From Mucilaginibacter gotjawali (GTDB lineage: Bacteria; Bacteroidota; Bacteroidia; Sphingobacteriales; Sphingobacteriaceae), in assembly GCF_002355435.1 (NCBI RefSeq), contig NZ_AP017313.1, positions 4,898,001 through 4,962,000 of the forward strand: a stretch of 64,000 nucleotides of DNA. Reading direction: 5' to 3'. The notes below the pieces were generated by a model. It was not told where the DNA came from and ran no database searches. It saw only the letters and a program-made list of their open reading frames with translations. The position numbers and the translations under genes are program-made. This document shows, piece after piece, positions 1-7,892 of the stretch (positions within the stretch are counted from its first letter, which is position 1; every line of letters begins with the position of its first letter).

Positions 1-3000
1 AGTCGCTTCTTTCTTAATAGTCACATTTCCGGTGCGTTTTAACGCGCCCCATCCATGCAACTCGCCTTTTAATGCCCTGCGGATGGATTTAAACAATACA
101 TAATACATCAGCTGGCGCCATATAAAGCGTTGCGGAATAATGTAAACCAATTTTTTATAGTCTTCCTTCTGCATCCAAAAGGCAATAATAGCAACTACGA
201 AGTCTATCAACACAAATCCAACGTAGTAGATAATTATCCTACCCGGCTTGTCACTGAATAAACCAATAATCATGAAAAGGTCAGCAAGCGGAGAAAACAA
301 CGGCAAAATAATTTGAAAGACCAAAATATTAGGCATGCCCAGCATGCCGAAGAACTTATACTTTTTATTGAACAGCGCGTCCTTGTTTTTCCAGAAACTC
401 TGCATCACGCCAAAACTCCAGCGGAAACGCTGTTTTAGCAAGCCATTAAGCGTCTCGGGGGCTTCGGTGTAGGCAATAGCGTCATCGCAATTACGTACCA
501 CATAGCCTTGCTTTAATATACGCATGGTAAGATCGCAGTCTTCAGCCAGGGTATCGTAAGTAAAGCCACCGGCTTTGTACAGGGCTGATTTGCGGAATGC
601 GCCGATGGCGCCCGGCACTACGGTGATGCTATTGATCAGGTCGAAAGCGCGCCTGTCCATATTTTGGGCAGTAATGTATTCTATCGACTGCCACATGGTT
701 ATCAGGTTAGTTTCGTTTCCGACTTTAACGGTACCGGCGACAGCGCCAATTTCCTCATCGGTAAAATGATTCATCAAATGATAAACGGCGTCATTTTTTA
801 GCTGCGTATCAGCATCAATACAAACCACAAAATTATTTTTGGCATGGCTGATCCCGAAGTTAAGCGCCGAAGCCTTGCCCCCGTTTGGCTTTGAAAGTAC
901 CTGCACCAAGGGGTGGTTTCCGTAGGCATTGTTTACCAGTTCAAACGTTTTATCTTTTGACCCATCGTCAACAAATATAATCTCGAACGAGGGGTACTCC
1001 GTTTTTAATAAACTTTGTATAGTTTTAATAGCGGTTACTTCTTCGTTATAACCAGGGACTATAATACTTACTGCAGGCAATTTAGCAGGTTCGGTAACTG
1101 CCCGTTCAATTTTCTTATCCTCACTGTATTGCCTTACCGCAAGTATTCCAATCAATATCACGCGGCCAACAGCAAGAAATATGGCGGAAAAGAATAAATA
1201 AATGAGGAACCAGTTTCCATAAAAATAAAACTCTATCAGGAAATTATATAGCGAACCCAGCACGCCCGAATTTGCATCGTCCTTTATGGGTGGCATCAGG
1301 TCTGCTTTATTTTTATGCAAAACATCGGCAATGGTGGTGAATTTATACCCGTGACTTTTAAAATAGTGGATAATTTCGGGCAATGCTTTTACAGTTTCTT
1401 CGCGCGTGTCGCCGCCTGCATCGTGCAGCAATAACATCGATCCGGCATCTTTCTGTTTGATAACACGGGCAACAATACTGTCAGCAGTTACCCCCGGCTG
1501 CCAGTCCCACGGGTCAATAGATTCGCCTATGGTAATATAGCTTTGTTTCCTGCTTTCCGCTACCGGTATAACTTCTGCCAGGGTTTGCGGCTCGGCATCC
1601 GCATTGAAAGGCGGCCTGAACAATATGGTGCTCCTGCCTGTTACTGATTCGATCAGTTTCCGGGTTGCATTTAACTCGAGGTTTACACGTTGTATACTGA
1701 TAGCCGAAATATCCGGGTGAAAAAATGTATGATTCCCGATCTCATAGCCTTCTTCATATTCGCGGCGCAGAATAGGTACATTTTTTTCGGCCATTGAGCC
1801 TACCACAAAAAATGCCGCCGGAACATGTTCTTTTTTTAAGATGTCGAGAATCCGTGGTGTATAATCAGGATCGGGGCCGTCGTCAAACGTTAAAACAATT
1901 TTGCCCGGATCGTAGCCGTATTTGCGGATAACATATTTTGTGGGCAGCTTGATGTATTGCTGCGCGGTAATCACAAAATTGGAGGTATCCATCTTGACAT
2001 CGATCTTACCGGTAGTTGGGGTAGTTACCAGGTCGAGCACTTCCCCGTCGCCATCATAATCAATTTTATTATTCAACCCTACAGATGTTAATCTCTTAAC
2101 GTCGATCCCCGTTTTCCTTAATGAATCTATCGACAAATTCTTCTGGAAGAATGTCCACAACCGGGGATCTTCGCCACCCAGCCGCCAAAGGGCAACACCA
2201 CCCGTCGCCCAATCATCGGCCATACGGATGATATTAAAATTGGTAGCCGCATCAGTAAAATATACCGTATGCTCCAAACTGTCAAGGTCGTAATAATTAT
2301 AATGCAGATTAGCCGAGGCCGGGTCGAAAGTTATCTTACTGCCATTTTCCTGTGCGTAACTAATTGCCTCCAGGTAACTCATAGGTTTTCCGGTACTGCT
2401 TTCGGGCCAGTCGTACCCTCCACCCTGAACGGTTAAAATAACTTTTTCACTCGGTATCCGGGAGCAAACATTATCCAGAATTTCTTCCACCCAACGCTGG
2501 TTTGAAAGATCGCCGGCATTACTTCCGTCATTATGCTGATCTATTGCCATTACAAACAAAAAATCGTTAACATGCTGCAGGCGTTCTAACTGGTACTTTT
2601 CGTCATCCGGAACCACGTTTTGCGTAACCAAAAAACCAAGCGGGTGCAGAATAGCATAAAGCTCATTTTCAAAAGTGATATAGTTTTTGCTGTTGATGTC
2701 TTTTAAATCATCAAAATCAAGGTTGACCCCTTTGAATTTATACCTGGTTAACTGGCTGGCGATATTATAGATGAGTTGGGTACGAAGTTTTTTACTTTTG
2801 ATGATCCGTTCAACATCTTTGGTATCATAACTGCCTTTTTCCTTATCAGAATTAACGTAGTTTGAAAGCGAGACGATAACAGGCTTCTTGTATTTTTTAT
2901 TGAGATTTACCAGGCCGGTATCAATATTAGCCACCATGGTATCATGCTTTGGCAATAAAAAGAAACCTTCGCTCACCACCATATCCAGGTGAGAAATATT

Positions 3001-3363
3001 GGAAGCGAGTGAGCCATAGGCCTGAGGCTCCCATGCTTTATAAAATGCAGCGTTGATACGGTCCTTATTGTTGGGGCGTTTTAGCTGGTGCAAGTGCCTG
3101 GTGCGTGCCAGCTTGGTGATTTCATTTTTATCAATTTTGAAATCCTTATATTTTTTTGACCTTTTTAAGCTCTCGAGTTCTTCTTTAGTAAGCTTTTTAG
3201 GAGTGGGATTTAAGTTTGGTAAACTTGGATATTGTTTGGATGTTACCGTGATAATTGCAGCAAGCACACTACAGGCAAGCACAATGATCAGCACACGGCT
3301 AATCCACTTAAAACGCATCCATCTACCTGGAGTATCCGTTTGAAAAACCTGTTTATCAGCCAT
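1..3363 (-). CDS. Trifunctional membrane protein: GH18-like, NodB polysaccharide deacetylase and GT2 glycosyltransferase (C-terminal end cut by window)
   Basis: The frame stays open from an ATG at 3363 to the window edge (1121 codons seen). Residues about 17-38 form an N-terminal membrane anchor. A GH18-like hydrolase domain follows (about 110-340), with the strand KGVNLDFDDL; Asp218 sits where the family normally has the catalytic Glu. A NodB deacetylase domain comes next, with TFDDGP (Asp494/495) and the metal motif HTFFH (545-549). After a membrane segment near 708-745 there is a processive GT2 domain (about 763-1000) with SIIVPGYNE, DDGS, DAD, EDCD and QRFRW, then C-terminal membrane helices. 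The last visible residues look close to the natural C-terminus. The architecture suggests synthesis and de-N-acetylation of a beta-linked amino-sugar polymer at the inner membrane; the substrate is inferred only. Confidence 0.9.
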   Translation of the reverse strand, partial: MADKQVFQTDTPGRWMRFKWISRVLIIVLACSVLAAIITVTSKQYPSLPNLNPTPKKLTKEELESLKRSKKYKDFKIDKNEITKLARTRHLHQLKRPNNKDRINAAFYKAWEPQAYGSLASNISHLDMVVSEGFFLLPKHDTMVANIDTGLVNLNKKYKKPVIVSLSNYVNSDKEKGSYDTKDVERIIKSKKLRTQLIYNIASQLTRYKFKGVNLDFDDLKDINSKNYITFENELYAILHPLGFLVTQNVVPDDEKYQLERLQHVNDFLFVMAIDQHNDGSNAGDLSNQRWVEEILDNVCSRIPSEKVILTVQGGGYDWPESSTGKPMSYLEAISYAQENGSKITFDPASANLHYNYYDLDSLEHTVYFTDAATNFNIIRMADDWATGGVALWRLGGEDPRLWTFFQKNLSIDSLRKTGIDVKRLTSVGLNNKIDYDGDGEVLDLVTTPTTGKIDVKMDTSNFVITAQQYIKLPTKYVIRKYGYDPGKIVLTFDDGPDPDYTPRILDILKKEHVPAAFFVVGSMAEKNVPILRREYEEGYEIGNHTFFHPDISAISIQRVNLELNATRKLIESVTGRSTILFRPPFNADAEPQTLAEVIPVAESRKQSYITIGESIDPWDWQPGVTADSIVARVIKQKDAGSMLLLHDAGGDTREETVKALPEIIHYFKSHGYKFTTIADVLHKNKADLMPPIKDDANSGVLGSLYNFLIEFYFYGNWFLIYLFFSAIFLAVGRVILIGILAVRQYSEDKKIERAVTEPAKLPAVSIIVPGYNEEVTAIKTIQSLLKTEYPSFEIIFVDDGSKDKTFELVNNAYGNHPLVQVLSKPNGGKASALNFGISHAKNNFVVCIDADTQLKNDAVYHLMNHFTDEEIGAVAGTVKVGNETNLITMWQSIEYITAQNMDRRAFDLINSITVVPGAIGAFRKSALYKAGGFTYDTLAEDCDLTMRILKQGYVVRNCDDAIAYTEAPETLNGLLKQRFRWSFGVMQSFWKNKDALFNKKYKFFGMLGMPNILVFQIILPLFSPLADLFMIIGLFSDKPGRIIIYYVGFVLIDFVVAIIAFWMQKEDYKKLVYIIPQRFIWRQLMYYVLFKSIRRALKGELHGWGALKRTGNVTIKKEAT

Positions 3364-3420
3364 TAAATTTGCACAATAATTTATTTAGGTACATAATGAT
3401 CAAATGTGGGAATTTGATAA

Positions 3421-3582
3421 TTATTTATGGTTTTTAACTTCTTCAATTGCCGAAAAATCGATACCGCATTTGCAATTTTCGCCGCAGCTTTTTTTTGCAA
3501 ATAAATTCCTGTACACAAGCCTGCCCACGTAAAACAGTGCTGCGGTAAATAAAATGGCTACTATGATGATCTGGATATTCAC
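3421..3582 (-). CDS. FeoB-associated Cys-rich membrane protein, 53 aa
   Basis: A small gene with a GTG start encodes MNIQIIIVAILFTAALFYVG, then a basic stretch and a cysteine-rich segment KKSCGENCKCG. One N-terminal membrane helix followed by a CxxxCxC cluster is the pattern of the FeoB-associated Cys-rich membrane protein family (PF12669-like), thought to accompany ferrous iron uptake. No feoB is visible in the window, so the link is by family only. No in-frame ATG alternative exists upstream. It lies between the start of the GH18/NodB/GT2 gene and a repeat-rich spacer. Confidence 0.75.
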   Translation of the reverse strand: MNIQIIIVAILFTAALFYVGRLVYRNLFAKKSCGENCKCGIDFSAIEEVKNHK

Positions 3583-3644
3583 GTCACAAATTTAATACAA
3601 TTTATATATATACGTACAGACATGTTAAATAGTATTTGGTTTAG

Positions 3645-3833
3645 GAATGGACACGAATATTCACGAATTTGTTCGAATTTCACGAATAAATGGGCGCTAA
3701 TTACACTAATGAATTGACACGCATTGCACGAATGGATTTGAATTTTCACTAATGAGAGGGCCGCCGCCTGATATGATTCGTGAACTTTCGTCCTTATTTG
3801 TGACATTCGTGTCCATTCAATTCGTGTCAATCA
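3645..3833. repeat. Degenerate inverted/direct repeat built on CACGAAT words
   Basis: The spacer is full of CACGAAT and its complement ATTCGTG. A 14-base arm GAATGGACACGAAT (3645-3658) is matched exactly by its reverse complement at 3805-3818, and shorter copies lie between (3662-3668, 3680-3686, 3727-3733, 3777-3783, 3822-3829). The open frame running through it on the minus strand has no protein character. It is best read as an intergenic repeat that could fold into a long hairpin. Confidence 0.6.
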
Positions 3834-5021
3834 TTTCATGAACGCGATAGCACCTCCTACCCAATCAAAATCCTTGTTATATCTAACACCTATCATTTTT
3901 CCTTTACTTAAGCGGGCCAGGTTAATGGCTAAAGTTGGTTTTTCATCGCCATTTGGCCAAAGGTATAATAGCCTGATCTCTATCTTTACGCCACCATCAG
4001 GGGCATGTAAAACGGGTTCGTAAATTACTTTTTCCTGCAAGATCCAGTTTTCCGGGTCCTTTATATTTTCAATGTCATTTTTTTTCACATCTATAATTAC
4101 GCCCTGGCCGGCAAACGAAAACAGTGGTTTCAACACGTAGTTTTCCAGGTCGGCGGGTATATTCTTTACCATGTGTAAAAATTGGGTTTTGGGGATATAG
4201 TCGCCCTTTAAAAACGGCATGGTAAACTTGCTTACCCGGTAAAACCAGTTGGGATGGGTTATCCATTCCACATCCAGCGGTTGCCGGATATCTGCTACTT
4301 TATTAAAAATAGCAGGGTCGCTTTCTATCTCATCAAAAATTAAGCGGTTATAAATTCGTTTGATCAGCTTTCTTTCGCCATTTACCCGGTAAAAAAGCTG
4401 ACTTCCTTCCTGCTCCAATTCCTCAAGCGACACTATTGGCGTACCGATATATTTGCGGGTATACTCAAAATCTACCGCGGTTTTTTGATGATGGGCATCC
4501 ACGTCCATCAGTACAACTTCCGCCGGGTCACATTCTCCAATTATTGTCTTTTTTAGCAAATCGATATAAGAAGATTCGTCTAATCCGCTAAAATATACCG
4601 ACCATTCGTCAGCAATATCAAAGGCCTTCGCATAGCATTCAGCCAGGTTAACCTGGAAACCAAACAAGGATGGAAATCCCTGTAACTCGATGAGTTTTGG
4701 AACAATATTGCCGTTTTCGTCGCTGCAAACCCCAAAATCAAGCGCTATAAAATGCGGGTGATCATTTTCATTGGGGAGCTGCCATTTTTCGGGAATGGCT
4801 CTTTCGGTCAATTGTTTAAAATCAGGCCGGAGGATGACGCTGATAATATCGTTGCCAGCTGTTATTAGTTTATTTTTGAAATCATCCGTTAAAAAAACAG
4901 GAGTTTCGGCCACGCGGAACTCTATAGGATTTTCAAGGCCTTCGTTTAAAGAGACTAAAAGCTTTTGGTACTTTTCTTCAGTGAAATTTTCGTTGAATGA
5001 TTTTCTGGCTGATGGCTCCAT
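3831..5021 (-). CDS. ATP-grasp-like protein, possible amide ligase, 396 aa
   Basis: I do not recognise a named family, but the C-terminal 100 residues read like a divergent ATP-grasp fold. They show a lysine strand and glycine loop VLKPLFSFAGQGV (Lys298, GQG 305-307), a hinge-like WILQEKV (Gln329-Lys331), an acidic/basic strand KIEIRLLYLW (Glu348, Arg350) and a later INLAR (Asn367, Arg370). The N-terminal part contains LIELQGFPSLFGFQ (110-123), which resembles the substrate-side segment of glutathionylspermidine-synthase-like enzymes. No signal peptide or membrane helix is seen. It lies downstream of the amidoligase operon but behind a terminator-like hairpin and the MNT gene, so co-regulation is uncertain. 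Function beyond ATP-dependent ligation is unknown. Confidence 0.6.
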   Translation of the reverse strand: MEPSARKSFNENFTEEKYQKLLVSLNEGLENPIEFRVAETPVFLTDDFKNKLITAGNDIISVILRPDFKQLTERAIPEKWQLPNENDHPHFIALDFGVCSDENGNIVPKLIELQGFPSLFGFQVNLAECYAKAFDIADEWSVYFSGLDESSYIDLLKKTIIGECDPAEVVLMDVDAHHQKTAVDFEYTRKYIGTPIVSLEELEQEGSQLFYRVNGERKLIKRIYNRLIFDEIESDPAIFNKVADIRQPLDVEWITHPNWFYRVSKFTMPFLKGDYIPKTQFLHMVKNIPADLENYVLKPLFSFAGQGVIIDVKKNDIENIKDPENWILQEKVIYEPVLHAPDGGVKIEIRLLYLWPNGDEKPTLAINLARLSKGKMIGVRYNKDFDWVGGAIAFMK

Positions 5022-5038
5022 AAGTTTTTAAAGCTCGC

Positions 5039-5095
5039 TTATTCAATTATATTTTCGAGTTGTTCCTTTAATATTAACCTCTCAGGCTGACTCAT
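5039..5095 (-). other. 18-codon open frame overlapping the MNT gene stop; possible stub of a lost HEPN partner
   Basis: The ATG overlaps the stop of the MNT gene (ATGA) and the frame reads MSQPERLILKEQLENIIE before a TAA. In MNT-HEPN pairs the HEPN gene usually sits at this position with this type of overlap, and HEPN proteins often begin with a charged helix of this kind. Only 18 codons remain and the next gene starts 18 bases later, so no complete partner fits. Reading it as a remnant is inference. Confidence 0.3.
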
Positions 5096-5376
5096 AAGAT
5101 AGTTATCGCGGATAAAAGCACTTCATTTCCTATGGATGACTTAAGTGCACTATATTCAACTAAATCAACTTTCCTGTTTATAAGTTCAGAGAGTTCTTCT
5201 TCAAGTTTAAGCATTTTAAAAAGGGTAAATCCTCCTTCAGCTTCTATAAGGAGATCCAAATCACTATTTGAATTCATCATGCCCTTTACTGCTGAACCAA
5301 AAATTGCCGCACGTTTAATTGAATAACGATTTAAAACAGGCAAAATCAGTCGTTGGTATTTTTCAAGGTCGTGCAT
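5092..5376 (-). CDS. MNT-type nucleotidyltransferase domain protein, 94 aa
   Basis: The protein carries the minimal nucleotidyltransferase signature FGSAVKGMMNSNSDLDLLIE: GS, a glycine loop and the DLD pair that binds metal. A further acidic position is in RKVDLVEY. Such small MntA-like proteins are usually antitoxins that AMPylate a HEPN RNase toxin. I start it at the ATG at 5376; a TTG two codons upstream is possible. No HEPN gene is present beside it, only an 18-codon frame. It may therefore be an orphan or may act on a target elsewhere. Confidence 0.8.
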   Translation of the reverse strand: MHDLEKYQRLILPVLNRYSIKRAAIFGSAVKGMMNSNSDLDLLIEAEGGFTLFKMLKLEEELSELINRKVDLVEYSALKSSIGNEVLLSAITIL

Positions 5377-5444
5377 ATTCAAGTTGAGCTAAATTAATAC
5401 TAAAAGCAAAACCGCCCAAATGTACTTTCCGCCGGTATCGGCCA

Positions 5445-5472
5445 TTATAAAAGCCCTCCCATCCGGGGAGGG
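5445..5472 (-). terminator. Hairpin terminator candidate at the end of the amidoligase operon
   Basis: Read on the minus strand just after the amidotransferase stop, a 7-base GC stem (CCCTCCC/GGGAGGG at 5466-5472 and 5454-5460, 5-base loop) is followed by CTTTTAT. This fits a rho-independent terminator, though the T tract is short. Confidence 0.5.
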
Positions 5473-5483
5473 TTGGGTGGGGC

Positions 5484-6320
5484 CTATATCTCCTGCAAAC
5501 TCAAAACAGCCTGGTCTAAAAAATTAGGGATGATGGTATTTTGCGTTTGGGTGATCTTGTCCGGGTCCTCCAACCGTTCCAGCATCTCGTTGTATTTATC
5601 CAGGCCGTGTTCGCTTACCACCTCTTTCTTTTTGTCTTCTTTCAATAACAGCGACCTGATGCCAACTGCATCCGCTTCCGGGTGAAACTGGGTGGAGAAA
5701 AAGTAATCGCTAAACCGTACCGCCATCATCGCCCTGGGAAGGTCAACATAAGGCCTTTCTTTTTCAATTGCCAGCAATTGCATGCCCAGATCGATAAATC
5801 GTTTTTCATTTGGGTGGATCACCTGCCAAAACCGGGAATCGACTGCGTAAAACGGATCGGCGAGCCCGTCAAATAAAGGTTCGTTTCTCCCGGCATTTGT
5901 TTCATGCACTGGTAAAACCCCAAAAGAGGGCGATTTACGCATATTTATGGCACCTAAACCATATTTACGGCACATGAGCTGGAACGAATGACAAATGAAA
6001 AACGCATGCTTTTTTTGCGAGGCGTTGGATAGATTATGATCTTCCAGCGCGTCAACCAGCTTGAAATATTTCTTTTCCCATTCGCTGCCTTCGCTCTCCA
6101 AAGGATCGCCGGGGCCACCGCTGGAGATATAAATGTCGAATTCCGTTCCGGGTACTTCTACTTTTTTGCGGACATCGAAAACTTCGTAGGTTAAATTCAA
6201 TTCATTTTTTACACGGTAACGCTCCAAAATTTCGCGGATCCCACGCATTCCTTCATTTTCTATCCCATTATACAGATCCAGTACCGCTACTTTTACAGGT
6301 TGTTTATCGTTTTGTGCCAT
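5484..6320 (-). CDS. Class I glutamine amidotransferase-like protein (GATase1), 278 aa
   Basis: The GATase1 triad is visible: nucleophile elbow FFICHSFQ (Cys110) and FHPE (His213, Glu215), preceded by the oxyanion strand ISSGGPGDP (66-73). The protein is a stand-alone domain with an extra C-terminal helical tail of about 60 residues, and has no synthetase domain like that of GuaA. It is the last gene of a five-gene minus-strand operon, 6 bases after the YbdK-like ligase. In that setting it may supply ammonia from glutamine to a ligase, or cleave a gamma-glutamyl product; the sequence alone does not decide. The catalytic residues make activity likely. Confidence 0.85.
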   Translation of the reverse strand: MAQNDKQPVKVAVLDLYNGIENEGMRGIREILERYRVKNELNLTYEVFDVRKKVEVPGTEFDIYISSGGPGDPLESEGSEWEKKYFKLVDALEDHNLSNASQKKHAFFICHSFQLMCRKYGLGAINMRKSPSFGVLPVHETNAGRNEPLFDGLADPFYAVDSRFWQVIHPNEKRFIDLGMQLLAIEKERPYVDLPRAMMAVRFSDYFFSTQFHPEADAVGIRSLLLKEDKKKEVVSEHGLDKYNEMLERLEDPDKITQTQNTIIPNFLDQAVLSLQEI

Positions 6321-6326
6321 TATTTT

Positions 6327-7424
6327 TTATATCCCTTTAAGCGTTTGTGAAGTAATGTAATCCACAACATCTGCAAAGTTATGGTTTTGTTCGTAAACTG
6401 CTAACTGCCTGTCGGCTCCGGTGCCATTTTCCAGTATTTTATGAACATATTGCAGGTCATCCCGGCAGCCTAACTCATCAACCACCTCATCAACAAAATC
6501 AAGCAGCTCCAGTACCAGCGACCGGGTATTCACCTCCATCTCCTTGCCGAAGTCGATCATTTTTCCGTCGATGCCATATCGCGCGGCGCGCCATTTGTTT
6601 TCGTTAATCAGCGCCCGGTTATACGTCATGAAAGCCATATTCTGTAGCCGCATCTTATAAAGCTTGGCGCACAAAGCCTGGAATAGGGCTACGAAGGCCA
6701 TCGTTTCGTCAATCAGCATCGGGCAATCGCAAATGCGGAATTCGATGGTCTCAAAAAACGGGTGAACCCGGATATCCCACCATATTTTTTTTGCATTATC
6801 AATACAATTGGTTTTTACCAGCAGCTTGATATACCGGTCGTATTCCTCAATACTGTTAAAATAATCAGGGATACCGGTACGCGGAAATTTATCAAAAACC
6901 TTGGTGCGGAATGATTTAAAGCCAGTATTACGCCCTTCCCAAAAAGGAGAATTGGTTGACAAGGCATACACGTGAGGCAAAAAATAACGTACCTGGTTGG
7001 CAATATGTATGGCCAAATCGCGCGACTGGATGCCCACATGCACGTGCAGCCCGAAGATCAGGTTGGAGCGGGCAGCTTCCTGCATCTCGTCTACAATTTC
7101 AAAATATCGGGGATGATCAGTGATGAGTTGGTGCTGCCAGTGCGAAAAAGGGTGCGTCCCGGCGGCGCCAATGCGTAAACCTATGTCCCCGGCCAGCATA
7201 GCAACAGTACCGCGAAGCTTGGTCACTTCTTTGCGGGCCTCGTCGGTATTGCGGCAAATATGGGTACCCACTTCAACCACGGCCTGGTGCATTTCGGCCT
7301 TTACCTGGTCTTCGTGGATCTTTTGGGCGCTTTCAACAATTTTTTGGTCATGCGATTTTAGCTCCCGGCTTACCGGGTCAATCACCATGAATTCTTCTTC
7401 AACACCTAAGGTAAATTCGTTCAT
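6327..7424 (-). CDS. YbdK-type carboxylate-amine ligase (GCS2 family), 365 aa
   Basis: The start MNEFTLGVEEEFMVID carries the GVEEEF motif (7-12) that marks the glutamate-cysteine ligase type 2 superfamily, and the length matches YbdK proteins. Later HVHVGI, RVHPFFETIEFRICD and RALINENKWRAARYG segments agree with the GCS2 active-site strands. These cytosolic enzymes use ATP to join a carboxylate, classically glutamate, to an amine, but the partners of most members are unknown. Ten bases separate it from the DUF2314 gene and six from the amidotransferase, so translation is probably coupled. It is unlikely to be the housekeeping GshA, because it sits among an ATP-grasp ligase and hydrolases. 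Confidence 0.9.
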   Translation of the reverse strand: MNEFTLGVEEEFMVIDPVSRELKSHDQKIVESAQKIHEDQVKAEMHQAVVEVGTHICRNTDEARKEVTKLRGTVAMLAGDIGLRIGAAGTHPFSHWQHQLITDHPRYFEIVDEMQEAARSNLIFGLHVHVGIQSRDLAIHIANQVRYFLPHVYALSTNSPFWEGRNTGFKSFRTKVFDKFPRTGIPDYFNSIEEYDRYIKLLVKTNCIDNAKKIWWDIRVHPFFETIEFRICDCPMLIDETMAFVALFQALCAKLYKMRLQNMAFMTYNRALINENKWRAARYGIDGKMIDFGKEMEVNTRSLVLELLDFVDEVVDELGCRDDLQYVHKILENGTGADRQLAVYEQNHNFADVVDYITSQTLKGI

Positions 7425-7434
7425 AATTGATGGT

Positions 7435-7860
7435 TTAGCTTTGTTTTGATTTATTCCTGATATAACCGCTTGAGAACCCGCCTACCTTTGTATGAGTTAA
7501 ATGGTCCTGTAAAACCCAGTCTTCAACATCCTCCCGAGCAACGCTCACATAGTCTCCATATTTTAACAATTTAACGGTACGGGGTTCGTTGGCTAATCTA
7601 CCGGTAAACTTCCCATCGTTAAATTTGTACACCTGCACCCACATGTGTTCGGAGTTTCCTTCTTCAATAAAGTTGGTTTTTACCGCATACTGAAATAGCT
7701 CGTCGTTTTGCTCATGCTCGTTCATAAAATCTATCAGGTATTGAAGGTCCTGCTGTGCACGTTTCTTAAATTCCTCGAGGGTGGCATCGCCCTTTTCAAT
7801 ACTGGCTATCTTACTACTTTGATCCTCATTTGATTGTTTTTTCTTAAAAAATCCAAACAT
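7435..7860 (-). CDS. DUF2314 domain protein, 141 aa
   Basis: After a basic N-terminal stretch (MFGFFKKKQ) and a charged linker, residues about 35-130 match the DUF2314 pattern: EHMWVQVYKFNDGKFTGRLANEP, then KYGDYVSVAREDVEDWVL. The fold is a small beta-rich domain of unknown role, and no catalytic residues can be named. It is third in the operon, 32 bases after the ATP-grasp gene and 10 before the GCS2 ligase, which suggests a fixed accessory role in that pathway. No signal peptide is seen. Confidence 0.8.
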   Translation of the reverse strand: MFGFFKKKQSNEDQSSKIASIEKGDATLEEFKKRAQQDLQYLIDFMNEHEQNDELFQYAVKTNFIEEGNSEHMWVQVYKFNDGKFTGRLANEPRTVKLLKYGDYVSVAREDVEDWVLQDHLTHTKVGGFSSGYIRNKSKQS

Positions 7861-7892
7861 CGCTGACTCTATTATTTAAAACCCTTTATTTC

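Noticed and set aside
3579..3830. 83-codon minus-strand frame
   Set aside because: It is made of CACGAAT-type repeats, has no protein character, and overlaps the GTG start region of the FeoB-associated peptide gene.
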